Origin: Egibacteraceae bacterium
GTDB taxonomy: Bacteria > Actinomycetota > Nitriliruptoria > Euzebyales > Egibacteraceae
Assembly (NCBI GenBank): GCA_030446775.1
Contig: JAUJMQ010000016.1
Location: 1-53,159, forward strand
Length of the DNA: 53,159 nt
Direction of reading: 5' to 3'
Position numbers and translations under genes: made by a program
In this document: piece by piece, positions 12,924-21,408 of the stretch
Position numbering within the stretch: the stretch's first letter is position 1
Layout: every line of letters begins with the position of its first letter
Notes under the pieces: generated by a model
What the model saw: the letters and a program-made list of their open reading frames with translations, nothing else
The model's database searches: none
What the model was told of the DNA's origin: nothing

Positions 12924-13135
12924 CGCGCCTCCCTGTGACGAACCGATACGGAGGTCGCCCAGGAAGCCTCCTTCACAGAATCTGAGGTTCGTGCTCGCGG
13001 CAACAGTCCCAAGCCCCTGAGGCTCCCACGTCCCACTCAAACACGGGCTCGCGCACACCAAGCAGCGCCGACGTCGACGGGCGACCGCCAGCAGTTTTCA
13101 TCCGCCCCGAGCGGCGCGCCAGCGCCATAGACACT
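12924..13135 (-). ncRNA. Candidate IS110 bridge RNA region (non-coding left end)
   Basis: The region upstream of the transposase has no plausible gene. Members of the IS110 group encode a bridge RNA here, whose target-binding loop matches the insertion site (established for IS621). Supporting this, CACTCAAAC at 13034-13042 is identical to the junction sequence CACTCAAAC at 13132-13140, which spans the CT core and five flanking target bases. On the RNA strand it reads GUUUGAGUG. I did not compute a fold, so loop boundaries are not assigned. Confidence 0.5.
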
Positions 13136-13171
13136 CAAACGCCGGGCGGCTCATGTGCAACGACTCCCTTC
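13134..13171. repeat. Right part of the repeat interrupted by the IS110 element
   Basis: This 38-bp stretch is identical at 36 positions to 48479-48516. It is followed by a small hairpin, CTCCC-TTC-GGGAG, at 13164-13176. No gene is seen between the element and the promoter at 13278; 13177-13277 looks like plain spacer. Confidence 0.8.
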
Positions 13172-13277
13172 GGGAGACAGGCCCTAGCCCGACATCGTCG
13201 CGCGGCGCCCGCGGCGCTGCTGTGACGACACACCGCGTCGGGGGCTTCCTGACGGCACGGCGGTCGCGTCCGCCTCC

Positions 13278-13331
13278 TTGACGCCCTCCGCGGCCCTGCC
13301 TATCATCGCCGCTGGGAAACGAACGCTCGTT
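13278..13331 (+). promoter_or_regulatory. Promoter of the aminotransferase operon with operator O3
   Basis: A near-consensus -35 TTGACG (13278-13283) and -10 TATCAT (13301-13306) are 17 bp apart. The palindrome AACGA-ACGC-TCGTT (13318-13331) starts 11 bp after the -10, over the likely transcription start. Confidence 0.8.
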
Positions 13332-13393
13332 CATCCCTGCGCAGCACCCATGGCCACGCGGGCGGCCCGCCCCGGGGCGGGCGAGGAGGGGCC

Positions 13394-14578
13394 ATGCCAC
13401 GCATGAGCCGCAATGCGGAGCGGGTGCCCCGCTCGGGGATCCGCGAGATCGTCAACCTCGTCGCGAGCCGTCCCGACGACGACATCGTCCGCCTCGAGAT
13501 CGGCGAGCCGGGGTTTGCGACACCCGCGCACATCGTCGAGGCCGGCAACGCACAGGCCGTCGCCGGCGCCCGCTACACCCAGAGCGCGGGGACGCTGGAG
13601 CTCCGCACGGAGGTCGCCGACAAGCTGGCGCGCGTCAACGGCATCGACACCGACGTCGAGCGCGTCGTCGTCTGCCAGGGCGCCGTGCAGGGATGCTCGG
13701 CCGTGCTCGCCGCGTTGCTCGAACCGGGCGACGAGGTGCTCATCCCCGACCCCGCCTGGCCGAACTACGAGATGCTCGTACTGCTCCACGGCGGGATCCC
13801 GGTCGCCTACGGGGTCGACGCCACGCGCGGCTTCATGCCCGACCTCGACGAGATCGACCGGCTCGTCACCGACCGCACCGTCGCCATCGTCATGAACAGC
13901 CCCGGCAACCCGACCGGTGCCGTCTTCGGCCGCGACGTCGTGGCGGGGATGGTCGACCTCGCGCGTCGCGCGAACCTGACGCTGCTGTCCGACGAGGTCT
14001 ACGACGAGCTCGTCTTCGACGGCGTCCCCGCGAACGCGCCGGCGTTGGACGGCGACCACGTCGTCGGGCTCTACAGCTTCTCCAAGACCTACGCGATGAC
14101 CGGCTGGCGCGTGGGCTACCTGACGGCGCCGGCCTGGCTGGCACCGACGGTCGCCAAGCTGCAGGAGCCCCTCCTGTCGTGCATCTCCGCGGTCAGCCAG
14201 GCCGGCGCGCTCGCCGCGCTGCGCGGGCCGCAGGAGTGCGTGGTCCGCATGCGCGACGAGTATCGCGAGCGGCGCGACCTGGCGGTGTCGCTGCTGCTCG
14301 ACGCCGGGATCGCGACCCAGGTGCCGGGCGGCGCCTTCTACCTCATGGTCCCGCTTGCCGCCGGCGCCGACGCGCGCCGGGCCGCCCTCGAGCTCGTGGA
14401 CGCCGGTGTGGCGACGGCGCCGGGGACGGCGTTCGGGACCCGCGCGGGCGACCACCTGCGGGTGTCGCTGGCGAGTCCGGCCGCCGACCTGCGCGAGGGC
14501 CTCGCCCGGCTCGCCAAGTGGCACGAGGCCACGTCGGGGGGAGCCCACCTGTGCGCGGAGCAACGCGCCCATGCCTGA
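13394..14578 (+). CDS. Class I/II PLP-dependent aminotransferase
   Basis: The 394-residue protein has the fold type I aminotransferase pattern. IGEPGFATPAHIVEA lies near the N-terminus, NSPGNPTGAVF contains the PLP-contacting Asn, and LLSDEVYDELVFDG has the cofactor Asp and Tyr. The Schiff-base Lys is in YSFSKTYAMTGWRVGYL. It would move an amino group between an amino acid and a 2-oxoacid in the cytosol. The start ATG 13394 follows GAGGAGGGG. It opens a transcription unit that continues with a polar amino acid ABC transporter, which suggests that the imported amino acid is its substrate. The specificity is not readable from motifs. No frameshift is present. Confidence 0.9.
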   Translation: MPRMSRNAERVPRSGIREIVNLVASRPDDDIVRLEIGEPGFATPAHIVEAGNAQAVAGARYTQSAGTLELRTEVADKLARVNGIDTDVERVVVCQGAVQGCSAVLAALLEPGDEVLIPDPAWPNYEMLVLLHGGIPVAYGVDATRGFMPDLDEIDRLVTDRTVAIVMNSPGNPTGAVFGRDVVAGMVDLARRANLTLLSDEVYDELVFDGVPANAPALDGDHVVGLYSFSKTYAMTGWRVGYLTAPAWLAPTVAKLQEPLLSCISAVSQAGALAALRGPQECVVRMRDEYRERRDLAVSLLLDAGIATQVPGGAFYLMVPLAAGADARRAALELVDAGVATAPGTAFGTRAGDHLRVSLASPAADLREGLARLAKWHEATSGGAHLCAEQRAHA

Positions 14579-14587
14579 GGATCGCGG

Positions 14588-14607
14588 GCCGGCGGACGCC
14601 CGCCGGC
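14588..14607 (+). other. Intercistronic hairpin
   Basis: GCCGGCGG (14588-14595) pairs perfectly with CCGCCGGC (14600-14607) around a four-base loop, between the aminotransferase stop and the ABC ATPase start. It may trim or stabilise the message or partly terminate transcription, separating the enzyme from the transporter genes. Confidence 0.5.
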
Positions 14608-14617
14608 GCGGAGCCCG

Positions 14618-15424
14618 ATGATGGCCGCCGTGCGTGAGCGTCACTCCGACGATGCCCCGTTGGCCGACTCGTCCCGGGCCACCGTCGCCCTGCGCGACAT
14701 CCACAAGTCGTTCGGCAGCAACCACGTGCTGCGTGGGATCGACCTGCAGGTCCACGCGGGCGAGCACGTCGTGATCTTCGGCCCCTCCGGCTCGGGCAAG
14801 TCGACCTTGCTGCGCACGATCAACCTGCTGGAGGAGCCCGACTCCGGGTCCGTGCGGGTGGACGGCATCGAGTACGGGCCCGGCGTGCGCGGCGAGCCAC
14901 GCGGCCGGCGCGGCGACCGCCGCGACCTGCGCAAGCAGGTGGGGATGGTGTTCCAGCAGTTCAACCTGTTTCCGCACCTGTCGGTCCTGGACAACGTCAC
15001 GATCGCGTTGCGGCGGGTCAAGAAGCTCCGCCGCGACGAGGCGGAGCACCGGGCGGCCAGGCAGCTGGACCGGGTCGGCCTGCTCGACAAGATCGGCGCC
15101 TACCCCGCGATGCTGTCGGGCGGCCAGCAGCAGCGCGTGGCGATCGCCCGCGCGCTCGTCATGGACCCCAAGGTCATGCTGTTCGACGAGCCCACCTCGG
15201 CGCTGGACCCCGAGCTGGTCGGCGAGGTGCTGGCGGCGATGCGTGACCTCGCCGACACCGGCATGACCATGGTCGTCGTGACCCACGAGATGGGCTTCGG
15301 CCGTGAGATCGGCGACGCGAACGTCTTCATGGACTCCGGCGTCATCGTCGAGCAGGGCGGCCGCGAGATCTACAGCGACTGCCGCGAGGAGCGCACGCGG
15401 GCCTTCATCAAGGCGGTGCTGTAG
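14618..15424 (+). CDS. Polar amino acid ABC transporter ATP-binding protein (PAAT family)
   Basis: The 268-residue ATPase energises the adjacent permease. It contains Walker [10 protein letters not shown], the Q-loop [13 protein letters not shown], signature [15 protein letters not shown], Walker [15 protein letters not shown] and the switch His in VVVTHEMGF. The length and the [10 protein letters not shown] region are typical of GlnQ/HisP-like proteins. A short unconserved N-terminal extension makes the start (ATG 14618 or 14621) uncertain. The stop codon abuts the permease ATG at 15425. A conserved-looking insert ([18 protein letters not shown]) precedes the Q-loop and recurs in the second ATPase at 19892, indicating that the two systems are related duplicates. 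Confidence 0.92.
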   Translation: MMAAVRERHSDDAPLADSSRATVALRDIHKSFGSNHVLRGIDLQVHAGEHVVIFGPSGSGKSTLLRTINLLEEPDSGSVRVDGIEYGPGVRGEPRGRRGDRRDLRKQVGMVFQQFNLFPHLSVLDNVTIALRRVKKLRRDEAEHRAARQLDRVGLLDKIGAYPAMLSGGQQQRVAIARALVMDPKVMLFDEPTSALDPELVGEVLAAMRDLADTGMTMVVVTHEMGFGREIGDANVFMDSGVIVEQGGREIYSDCREERTRAFIKAVL

Positions 15425-16204
15425 ATGGTCGCCCAGGTCACCTTCGACTGGAGCGTCGTCACCGACAACGTCGCGCTCTACTACAGCGGGGTCAAGCTCA
15501 CGCTGGCCATCGCGGCGGTGTCGTTCGTCCTGGCGACGCTCATGGGTGTCGTCATCGCCCTGCTGCGGCTCGTGCGCAACCCCGTCATCAGTGCGGCGAT
15601 GGCCACCTACATCAACGTCTTCCGGGCGATCCCGCTGCTCGTGTTCATCCTGTTCATCTACTACGGGGTCGCGATCGCGTTCGACCTGGACTTCCTCACC
15701 GCCATCCAGGCCGGCATCCTCGCGCTGGTGCTGCAGTACTCGGCGTGGCTCGGCGAGATCTTCCGATCCGGCATCCAGGCGATCCCCAAGGGGCAGCGCG
15801 AGGCGGCGCTGTCGGTCGGGATGAGCCGCCCGGGCACGTTCTTCACGATCACGCTGCCCCAGGCCGCCCGGATCGTCATCCCGCCCACCGGCAACATGCT
15901 GATCGGGATGGTTAAGGACACGTCGCTGGTCTACCTGCTGGGCGTCAGCGAGCTGCTGCGGGTGACGAACCTCCTGGCGAACCGGACCTTCCGCTACTTC
16001 GAGGTCTACCTCGCGACGGTCGCGATCTACCTGCTGCTGACCACGACGATCTACTACGGGGTGAAGTTCCTGGAGCGCCGCTACTCGGTGGTCGACGTGC
16101 TCAGCGAGATCAAGCGGAGCCGCTCGCCGCTCGCCCGCCGCCGGCTCGCGCGGCTGCGGACCCTCCAGGAGACGGTGCAGGGCGGCGCCACCGCGGCGAC
16201 GTAG
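15425..16204 (+). CDS. Polar amino acid ABC transporter permease (HisM/GlnP type)
   Basis: The 259-residue integral membrane protein has about five hydrophobic segments, for example LTLAIAAVSFVLATLMGVVI and IPLLVFILFIYYGVAIAF. Its cytoplasmic EAA loop, GQREAALSVGMSRPGTFFTI, binds the ATPase. It begins directly after the ATPase stop, with no gap, so the two are translationally coupled. The tail beyond residue 220 is basic (KRSRSPLARRRLARLR). Only one permease is present in this unit, so it probably forms a homodimer, unlike the two-permease system at 20.7-22.1 kb. No frameshift is present. Confidence 0.92.
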   Translation: MVAQVTFDWSVVTDNVALYYSGVKLTLAIAAVSFVLATLMGVVIALLRLVRNPVISAAMATYINVFRAIPLLVFILFIYYGVAIAFDLDFLTAIQAGILALVLQYSAWLGEIFRSGIQAIPKGQREAALSVGMSRPGTFFTITLPQAARIVIPPTGNMLIGMVKDTSLVYLLGVSELLRVTNLLANRTFRYFEVYLATVAIYLLLTTTIYYGVKFLERRYSVVDVLSEIKRSRSPLARRRLARLRTLQETVQGGATAAT

Positions 16205-16234
16205 CAACCCAGACGTAGCGACCCAGACGTAGCC
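16201..16234. repeat. Short tandem repeat (14-bp unit) after the permease gene
   Basis: GTAGCAACCCAGAC and GTAGCGACCCAGAC follow each other directly, then a third unit starts with GTAGCC. The first unit contains the permease stop codon. It lies in the 86-bp gap before the binding-protein gene. Confidence 0.7.
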
Positions 16235-16290
16235 ATCCACGTGTGCGCCGGGCCGCAACCGGCGGCCGGGCGCCGTCCAGGAGCGGACAG

Positions 16291-17202
16291 ATGAGTCGGA
16301 CCACACGCTGGTTGGTGGCACTGCTCGGCGCCTTCGCGTTGGCCCTCGCGGGCTGCACGTCGTCGAGCGAGCCGCAGGAGGCAGGTGCCGCCCAAGGTTC
16401 GGACGCCGGCGCCGCCGCGGTCGGCGGCGACGAGCAGACGACGGTCGCCGAGCCCGGTGACCCCGGCGAGGACCGCGTCGCCGAGATCAAGGAACGGGGC
16501 TCGCTCATCGTCGGGATGACGTTGCAGTTCGAGCCGCAGATGTACGTCGACGAGAACAACGAGCCCGCCGGCTACGACGTCGAGCTCGTGCGGCTGCTCG
16601 CCGAGGACCTGGGCGTCGAGCTGGACATCCGCGACCTGGAGTTCGACGCGCTGATCCCCGGGCTGCTGGCCGGCGAGTTCGACCTCGTCTCGGTCGGGCT
16701 GGTGAACCGGCCCGACCGGGCGGAGCAGGTGTGGTTCGCCGGCCCCTACGTGCCGTACCGGCAGGTCGTCGTCATCAACAGCGAGTCCGGCATCACGTCC
16801 CTGGATGACCTGAACTCCCCGGACGTGCGGATGACGGCGCTGACCGGCTCGACGGCGGCGGGGCTGATCACCGAGCAGTTCCCCGAGGCCGAGCTCGCCG
16901 AGCTCGAGCAGCAGCCGGCGTTCCTGGAGGTCGCCTCGGGTCGGGCGGACGCGATCGTCGTGGAGGAGTACCTCGCGGTGCCCTTCGTCGAGGAGCACCC
17001 GGGCACCGAGATCCTCAACCCCGACGAGCCGTTCTCCCAGGAGTTCGGGTACTGGGCGCTGCCGCGCGGCGGTGTCATCTGGCACAACTACCTGGAGAAC
17101 TGGCTGGCGTTCCAGCAGGCGAACGGCACGCTGCAGTCGCTGTACACCGAGATCATCGGGCCGGTCGCCGAAGAGGGTGACTTCCTCCCCGAGTTCCCGT
17201 GA
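16291..17202 (+). CDS. ABC transporter substrate-binding lipoprotein (SBP_bac_3, amino acid type)
   Basis: The 303-residue protein has a lipoprotein signal: basic start MSRTTRW, a hydrophobic core and the lipobox LALAGC, with Cys near residue 22. A low-complexity linker leads to a family 3 binding domain beginning KERGSLIVGMTLQFEPQMYV. It continues with NEPAGYDVELVRLLAEDLGV and EFDLVSVGLVNRPDRAEQV. It would sit on the outer face of the cell membrane and deliver a polar amino acid or a similar solute to the permease at 15425. The ATG at 16291 has AGGAG nine bases upstream; the longer frame from 16243 would spoil the signal peptide. Its stop overlaps the next start (GTGA). Confidence 0.92.
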   Translation: MSRTTRWLVALLGAFALALAGCTSSSEPQEAGAAQGSDAGAAAVGGDEQTTVAEPGDPGEDRVAEIKERGSLIVGMTLQFEPQMYVDENNEPAGYDVELVRLLAEDLGVELDIRDLEFDALIPGLLAGEFDLVSVGLVNRPDRAEQVWFAGPYVPYRQVVVINSESGITSLDDLNSPDVRMTALTGSTAAGLITEQFPEAELAELEQQPAFLEVASGRADAIVVEEYLAVPFVEEHPGTEILNPDEPFSQEFGYWALPRGGVIWHNYLENWLAFQQANGTLQSLYTEIIGPVAEEGDFLPEFP

Positions 17203-17940
17203 CGTCCCCCGCGCCCGGCGGCGCCCTCGTCACCGGGGGCGCCAGGGGGATCGGGCGGGCCGTCGCCGAGGCGCTGGCCCGTCGCGGTGACGCCGTCGTG
17301 GTCGCCGACATCGACGCGGCGGCGGCGGCCACCACCGCAGACGAGCTGCGCGCCGAGGGACTTGCGGTATCGGCGGTGGGCCTCGACGTCGCCGACGCGG
17401 GCGCCGTCGGCGAGCTCGTGCGCCGGGTCGACGCCGACACCCCCCTGGGCACGGTCGTCAACAACGCCGGCATCGGCTTCGCCGCGCCGATCGTCGACGT
17501 CACCGAGGCGCAGTTCGACCGTCTCATGGCGGTCAACCTGCGCGGCGTGTTCTTCGGTGTGCAGGCCGCCGCGCGGGTGATGATCCCGCGGGGCACTGGC
17601 TGCATCGTCAACCTCGCGTCGACGTCGGGCTTCACGGCCTCGACCGGCCCGATGGTGGTCTATGACACCTCCAAGGGCGCTGTGCGGATGCTGACCGTGT
17701 CCGCGCTGGCCGCCTCGGGGTGCGCGTCAACGCCGTCGCGCCGGGACGATCGACACCGACCTGGCGCGCGACCTCGCCACCGACGAGGGGGCGCTGGAGC
17801 GGCTCGCGCAGCGGCGGATCCCGCTGGGGCGGCTGGGCCGGCCGGCCGACGTGGCGGCCGCCGTCGCGTGGCTGTCGTCACCCTCCGCGGCGTACGTGAC
17901 GGGGCACGTGCTCGTCGTCGACGGCGGCTGGCTCACGTGA
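17199..17940 (+). CDS. Short-chain dehydrogenase/reductase 1, two frameshifts
   Basis: An NAD(P)-dependent SDR. The cofactor motif is [10 protein letters not shown], then [12 protein letters not shown], and the catalytic Ser is in NLASTSG with the Y-x-x-x-K in [12 protein letters not shown]. The frame breaks at the G run 17717-17720 and again near 17743-17745. Restoring one base at each gives [21 protein letters not shown] and a standard ending [14 protein letters not shown], for about 247 residues. The GTG start overlaps the binding-protein stop by four bases, so it belongs to that operon. Its partner SDR follows with another four-base overlap. It probably oxidises a hydroxyl intermediate of the imported compound; the substrate is unknown. 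Confidence 0.85.
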
Positions 17941-18673
17941 GCGTCGCGCTGGTCACGGGCGCCGGGTCGGGGATCGGCGCCGCGCGACCGCACGGGTCCT
18001 CGTCGCGGCGGCGCGGCCGTGGTGTGCGCCGACCTCGACGGCGACGCCGCCGCGCGCACGGCCGCCGGGCTCGAGTCGGCGAGCGCGGTCCGCGCCGACG
18101 TCCGCGACGAGGACGACAACGCCCGTGCCGTCGCCGAGGCGGTGTCGCGCTTCGGGCGGCTCGACGGTGTCGTCACGTGCGCCGGGGTCGAGACGCAGGC
18201 GCTTAAGGCACGAGCTGGACGCCGCGGCGTTCGAGCGCGTGCTCGCGGTCAACGTGACCGGAGGCTTCCTGACCGCGCGTGCGGCCGCGCGCGCGATGAT
18301 CGACGGGGGGCACGGCGGGTCGATGGTCCTCGTCGGCTCGATCAACTCCGCCGTGGTCGTGGTCGAGGGCCAGGCCGCGTACGCGGCGTCCAAGGGGGCC
18401 GTGCTCATGCTCGGCAAGGCCCTGGCCGTGGACTGGGCGCCGTACGGGATCCGCGTCAACGTCGTGGGGCCCGGCGTCACCGACACGCCGATGTCGGCCG
18501 GCAGCCTGGCCGACCCTGAGCGGCGGAAGCGCTACCTGCGACGGATCCCCCTCGGCCGGCCGGCCCAGGCCGAGGAGATCGCCGCGGTGGCGGCGTTCCT
18601 GCTCTCTCCGGGCGCCGCGTACATGACCGGGGCGTTCGTCCCCGTCGACGGCGGCTGGCTGACGGGCGTGTGA
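17937..18673 (+). CDS. Short-chain dehydrogenase/reductase 2, several frameshifts
   Basis: A second SDR begins at the GTG overlapping the stop of SDR1. It has [36 protein letters not shown], the catalytic Y-x-x-x-K in [12 protein letters not shown] and the ending [16 protein letters not shown]. Frame changes are needed near 17983, 18008 and 18205, all in GC-rich runs. Repaired length is about 246 residues. The conservation of all motifs across the breaks argues for sequence errors rather than decay. It closes the operon that starts at the aminotransferase. The paired SDRs could act in sequence or as a heteromer. Confidence 0.8.
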
Positions 18674-18677
18674 CGGC

Positions 18678-18720
18678 TTGACCGGCCGCGGTGCCGGCGT
18701 ACGCTGAACGAGCGCTCGCT
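18678..18720 (+). promoter_or_regulatory. Promoter of the M24 peptidase operon with operator O4
   Basis: The -35 TTGACC (18678-18683) and -10 TACGCT (18700-18705) are 16 bp apart. The palindrome AACGA-GCGC-TCGCT (18707-18720) follows immediately and has one mismatch from AACGA-N4-TCGTT. Confidence 0.7.
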
Positions 18721-18753
18721 CGACACAGCGGGGAGCCACCCGAGGGGACAGCG

Positions 18754-19887
18754 ATGTTCGACTACGAGGGCCGTCGCGCCAGACTCGCCGAGCGCATGGA
18801 CGCCGCCGGCGTCGACCTGCTGTTCGTCCCGCCCTCGGCCGACCTGGAGTACCTGACGGGGCTGAAGCGGCGGGTCTCCACCTTCGGCGAGATCGGCTAC
18901 GCGCACGGCTGGGTCGGCGGCGCGTTCTTCGCGCCCGGCCGCGAGCCCGTCTTCGTGCTGCCGCGCATGACGGCCGAGTTCGACCTGCCCGAGGGTGTCC
19001 CCGGCCACCTCGTCGTCGTGTCCGAGCTCGACGACGGCCGCGCCCGCTTCGGTGAGGTCGCGCGTGGGTTCCCCATGCCCCGGCGCGTCGCCGTGGGGGC
19101 GCGCACCTGGGGCGAGACGGTGATGCACCTGCTCGACGTCCTGGGCGGCCCGCAGCTGGTCAACGGCAACGGCCTCGTCAACCCGCTGCGCCGGGTCAAG
19201 TCACCGCAGGAGCTGGAGCACCTGCGGGCCGCCTGCGCGATGGCCGACACCGCGATGGGCGCGGTCGCCGGCTCCGTGCAGCGCGGGGTCACCGAGCTGG
19301 ACCTCGCCGAGGAGGTGAACCATTCGCTGCTCGGGCAGGGATCGCGCACGGTGTCGTTCGACACCGGGGTGTGGTCGATGGGCAGGCACGACGAGCGTGA
19401 CGCCACGGTCCGTGTGTCGGCCCAGCCGCTGCGCCCGCAGACCGGCGTGTCGTTCGACTTCGGCGGCGTCGAGTCGGGCTACTGCTCGGACTTCGGCCGC
19501 ACGGTCCACGTGGGTGAGCCCGACGAGGAGTACCAGCGCGTCTACGACCTCGTCATCGCCGCCCAGGCTGCCGGCATTGCCGCCGTCAGGCCGGGCGTCC
19601 CCGCCTCCGCGGTCCACCGGGCGACGCGGCAGGTCATCGTCGACGGCGGCTACGGCGACTGGTTTCGTCACCGCACCGGGCACTGCATCGGGTTGGACGT
19701 CCACGAGCTGCCCTATATCTCCGAGGAGGACGACACGCCCCTGGAGGTCGGCATGACCTTCACCATCGAGCCGTCGGTGTTCTGGCCGGGACACGTGGGG
19801 GTGCGCATCGAGGACATCGTCGTGTGCACGGAGTCCGGTGGCCGCAAGCTCAACGAGTTTCCCGACGACATGGTCGTGGCGGACTGA
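18754..19887 (+). CDS. M24-family metallopeptidase (Xaa-Pro dipeptidase/creatinase-like)
   Basis: The 377-residue protein has an N-terminal creatinase-like domain (about 1-140) and a C-terminal pita-bread domain. The five metal ligands of active M24 enzymes are all present: two Asp in [19 protein letters not shown], His in [12 protein letters not shown], and Glu in FTIEPSVF and VRIEDIVV. It could split a Xaa-Pro dipeptide, or act on a C-N bond as creatinase or ectoine hydrolase do. The transporter genes that follow suggest that it processes the imported solute. ATG 18754 follows GAGGGG. It is the first gene of a unit with an amino acid ABC transporter. The gene is intact. Confidence 0.88.
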   Translation: MFDYEGRRARLAERMDAAGVDLLFVPPSADLEYLTGLKRRVSTFGEIGYAHGWVGGAFFAPGREPVFVLPRMTAEFDLPEGVPGHLVVVSELDDGRARFGEVARGFPMPRRVAVGARTWGETVMHLLDVLGGPQLVNGNGLVNPLRRVKSPQELEHLRAACAMADTAMGAVAGSVQRGVTELDLAEEVNHSLLGQGSRTVSFDTGVWSMGRHDERDATVRVSAQPLRPQTGVSFDFGGVESGYCSDFGRTVHVGEPDEEYQRVYDLVIAAQAAGIAAVRPGVPASAVHRATRQVIVDGGYGDWFRHRTGHCIGLDVHELPYISEEDDTPLEVGMTFTIEPSVFWPGHVGVRIEDIVVCTESGGRKLNEFPDDMVVAD

Positions 19888-19891
19888 CGAC

Positions 19892-20725
19892 GTGGGCGAC
19901 CCTCCCAGGCTGGAGCCCGTCGCCGGCCACGCCGGCCGGGACCAGCCCGTGGGGACCGTGCCGCTGCTGGAGGTCCGGGAGGTCTGCAAGCGGTTCGGCG
20001 ACAACCTCGTGCTCGATCGGGTGTCGCTGCGGGTGGCGCCCGGCGAGGTCGTCGTCGTCATCGGACCGAGCGGCTCGGGCAAGAGCACGCTGCTGCGCTG
20101 CATCAACTTCCTCACCCCGCCCGACTCGGGCGACGTCGTGTTCTCCGGCCGGCAGGTGCAGCCGCCGCGATCGAGCGCCTGGAACCCGCTCGCCGGCCGC
20201 AGCGGCGGGCGCGACCTCGTCCGGCTCCGGTCCCAGGTCGGGATGGTCTTCCAGCACTTCAACGTCTTCCCGCACCTGACCGCACTGCAGAACGTGACGC
20301 TGGGCCTGACCCGGGTGACGGGCAGGTCCAAGGCCGAGGCCGAGGTGCGAGCGCTCGAGCAGCTGGAGCGGGTCGGCCTGCGCGACAAGGCCCACGAGCA
20401 TCCCGACCGGCTCTCCGGCGGCCAGAAGCAGCGCCTGGCGATCGCCCGCGCCCTCGCCCTGGACCCCAAGCTCATGCTGTTCGACGAGCCCACCTCGGCG
20501 CTGGACCCCGAGCTGGTCGGCGGCATCCTCGCCGAGATGCGCAAGCTCGCCCGCTCCGGGATGACGATGGTCGTGGTGACCCACGAGATGGGCTTCGCGT
20601 TCGAGGTCGCCGACCGGATCGTGTTCATGGACGACGGCCGCGTCGTCGAGGAGGGGCCGGCCGAGCAGTTCCGCAACCCGCTCCACGAGCGGACGCGTGC
20701 CTTCCTCGACGCGATCCTCGCCTGA
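19892..20725 (+). CDS. Polar amino acid ABC transporter ATP-binding protein (second system)
   Basis: The ATPase of about 277 residues has Walker [11 protein letters not shown]-loop [14 protein letters not shown], signature [15 protein letters not shown], Walker [15 protein letters not shown] and H-loop VVVTHEMGF. It is close in architecture to the ATPase at 14618, including the insert before the Q-loop. The start is taken as GTG 19892, four bases after the peptidase stop; a GTG at 19958 just before [13 protein letters not shown] is an alternative. Its TGA overlaps the ATG of the first permease. The gene is intact. Confidence 0.9.
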   Translation: MGDPPRLEPVAGHAGRDQPVGTVPLLEVREVCKRFGDNLVLDRVSLRVAPGEVVVVIGPSGSGKSTLLRCINFLTPPDSGDVVFSGRQVQPPRSSAWNPLAGRSGGRDLVRLRSQVGMVFQHFNVFPHLTALQNVTLGLTRVTGRSKAEAEVRALEQLERVGLRDKAHEHPDRLSGGQKQRLAIARALALDPKLMLFDEPTSALDPELVGGILAEMRKLARSGMTMVVVTHEMGFAFEVADRIVFMDDGRVVEEGPAEQFRNPLHERTRAFLDAILA

Positions 20726-21408
20726 TGCTCGCCGCGGCGTACAACTACCGCTGGGACGTCGTCGCCGCCAACGTCGACGGGCTCGTCAGCGGCCTGGTCG
20801 TGACCCTGCGGCTGACCGCCGTCGGCATGGGCATCGCGCTCGTGGTCGGCCTCGTGGTGGCGGTGCTGCGACTGTCACGCTCGCCGCTGCTACGGCTGCC
20901 GGCGCTGGGCTACATCGAGCTGCTGCGCGGCGTCCCGCTGTTCGTGTTCCTGTTCCTGGTCTACTACGGCCTCGCGCAGGCGTTCGGGCTCGTCCTGAGC
21001 CCCTTCGCCGCGGGAGCGGTGGCGCTGGGGCTGACCGGCTCGGCCTACATGGCCGAGATCTACCGCGGCGCCCTGTCGGCGGTGGGCGGCGGCCAGCGTG
21101 AGGCGGCGCTCGCCATGGGGCTCACGCCGCTGCAGGCGTTCCGCGACGTCACGCTGCCCCAGGCGCTACGGGTGGCGGTGCCTCCCGGGATGAACCTGCT
21201 CATCGCCCTGCTCAAGGGCGCGACGCTCGTGTCCGTCATCGGGATCTCCGACATGTTCTACCTCGCACGGGTCGTGTCGCTGGCGAACTTCACACCGTTC
21301 GAGATGTACACCGTCGCCGGCTTCGCCATCGTGGCGGTCACCGTCGCGCTGGCCGGACTGGCCTTCCTGCTGGAGCGCCGCATGGCCCGCGTGGACCGGG
21401 AGGCCTGA
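20725..21408 (+). CDS. Polar amino acid ABC transporter permease, first subunit
   Basis: The 227-residue membrane protein has five hydrophobic segments and the EAA loop GGGQREAALAMGLTPLQAFR typical of HisM/GlnP permeases. GYIELLRGVPLFVFLFLVYY is the usual conserved second segment. The ATG overlaps the ATPase stop by one base. It is followed without gap by a second, different permease, so the transporter core is a heterodimer. The gene is intact. Confidence 0.92.
   Translation: MLAAAYNYRWDVVAANVDGLVSGLVVTLRLTAVGMGIALVVGLVVAVLRLSRSPLLRLPALGYIELLRGVPLFVFLFLVYYGLAQAFGLVLSPFAAGAVALGLTGSAYMAEIYRGALSAVGGGQREAALAMGLTPLQAFRDVTLPQALRVAVPPGMNLLIALLKGATLVSVIGISDMFYLARVVSLANFTPFEMYTVAGFAIVAVTVALAGLAFLLERRMARVDREA

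Larger units (their letters stand above)
11643..13135 (-). mobile_element. IS110-family insertion sequence, about 1.49 kb, CT core
   Basis: The limits were set by comparing the flanks with the uninterrupted repeat at 48468-48516. The left flank ends ...GCAC-CT (11643-11644) and the right flank begins CT-CAAACGCC (13134 on), while the intact copy reads GCAC-CT-CAAACGCC. One CT dinucleotide is therefore present at each end and there is no other target duplication, as expected for IS110 recombinases. There are no terminal inverted repeats. A subterminal palindrome CACCT-G-AGGTG lies at 11650-11660. In transposase orientation the left end has about 210 bp of non-coding DNA and the right end about 50 bp, the arrangement of the IS110 group rather than IS1111. 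The interruption of the transposase frame makes activity uncertain. Confidence 0.85.

Noticed and set aside
16201-16234. CRISPR array
   Set aside because: The 14-bp units are directly adjacent without spacers. No other spaced repeat array or cas gene is present.
13331-16321. 996-codon minus-strand open frame
   Set aside because: It lies antisense to the aminotransferase and ABC genes, which carry complete motifs. Its His/Asp/Arg-rich composition is typical of antisense shadows.
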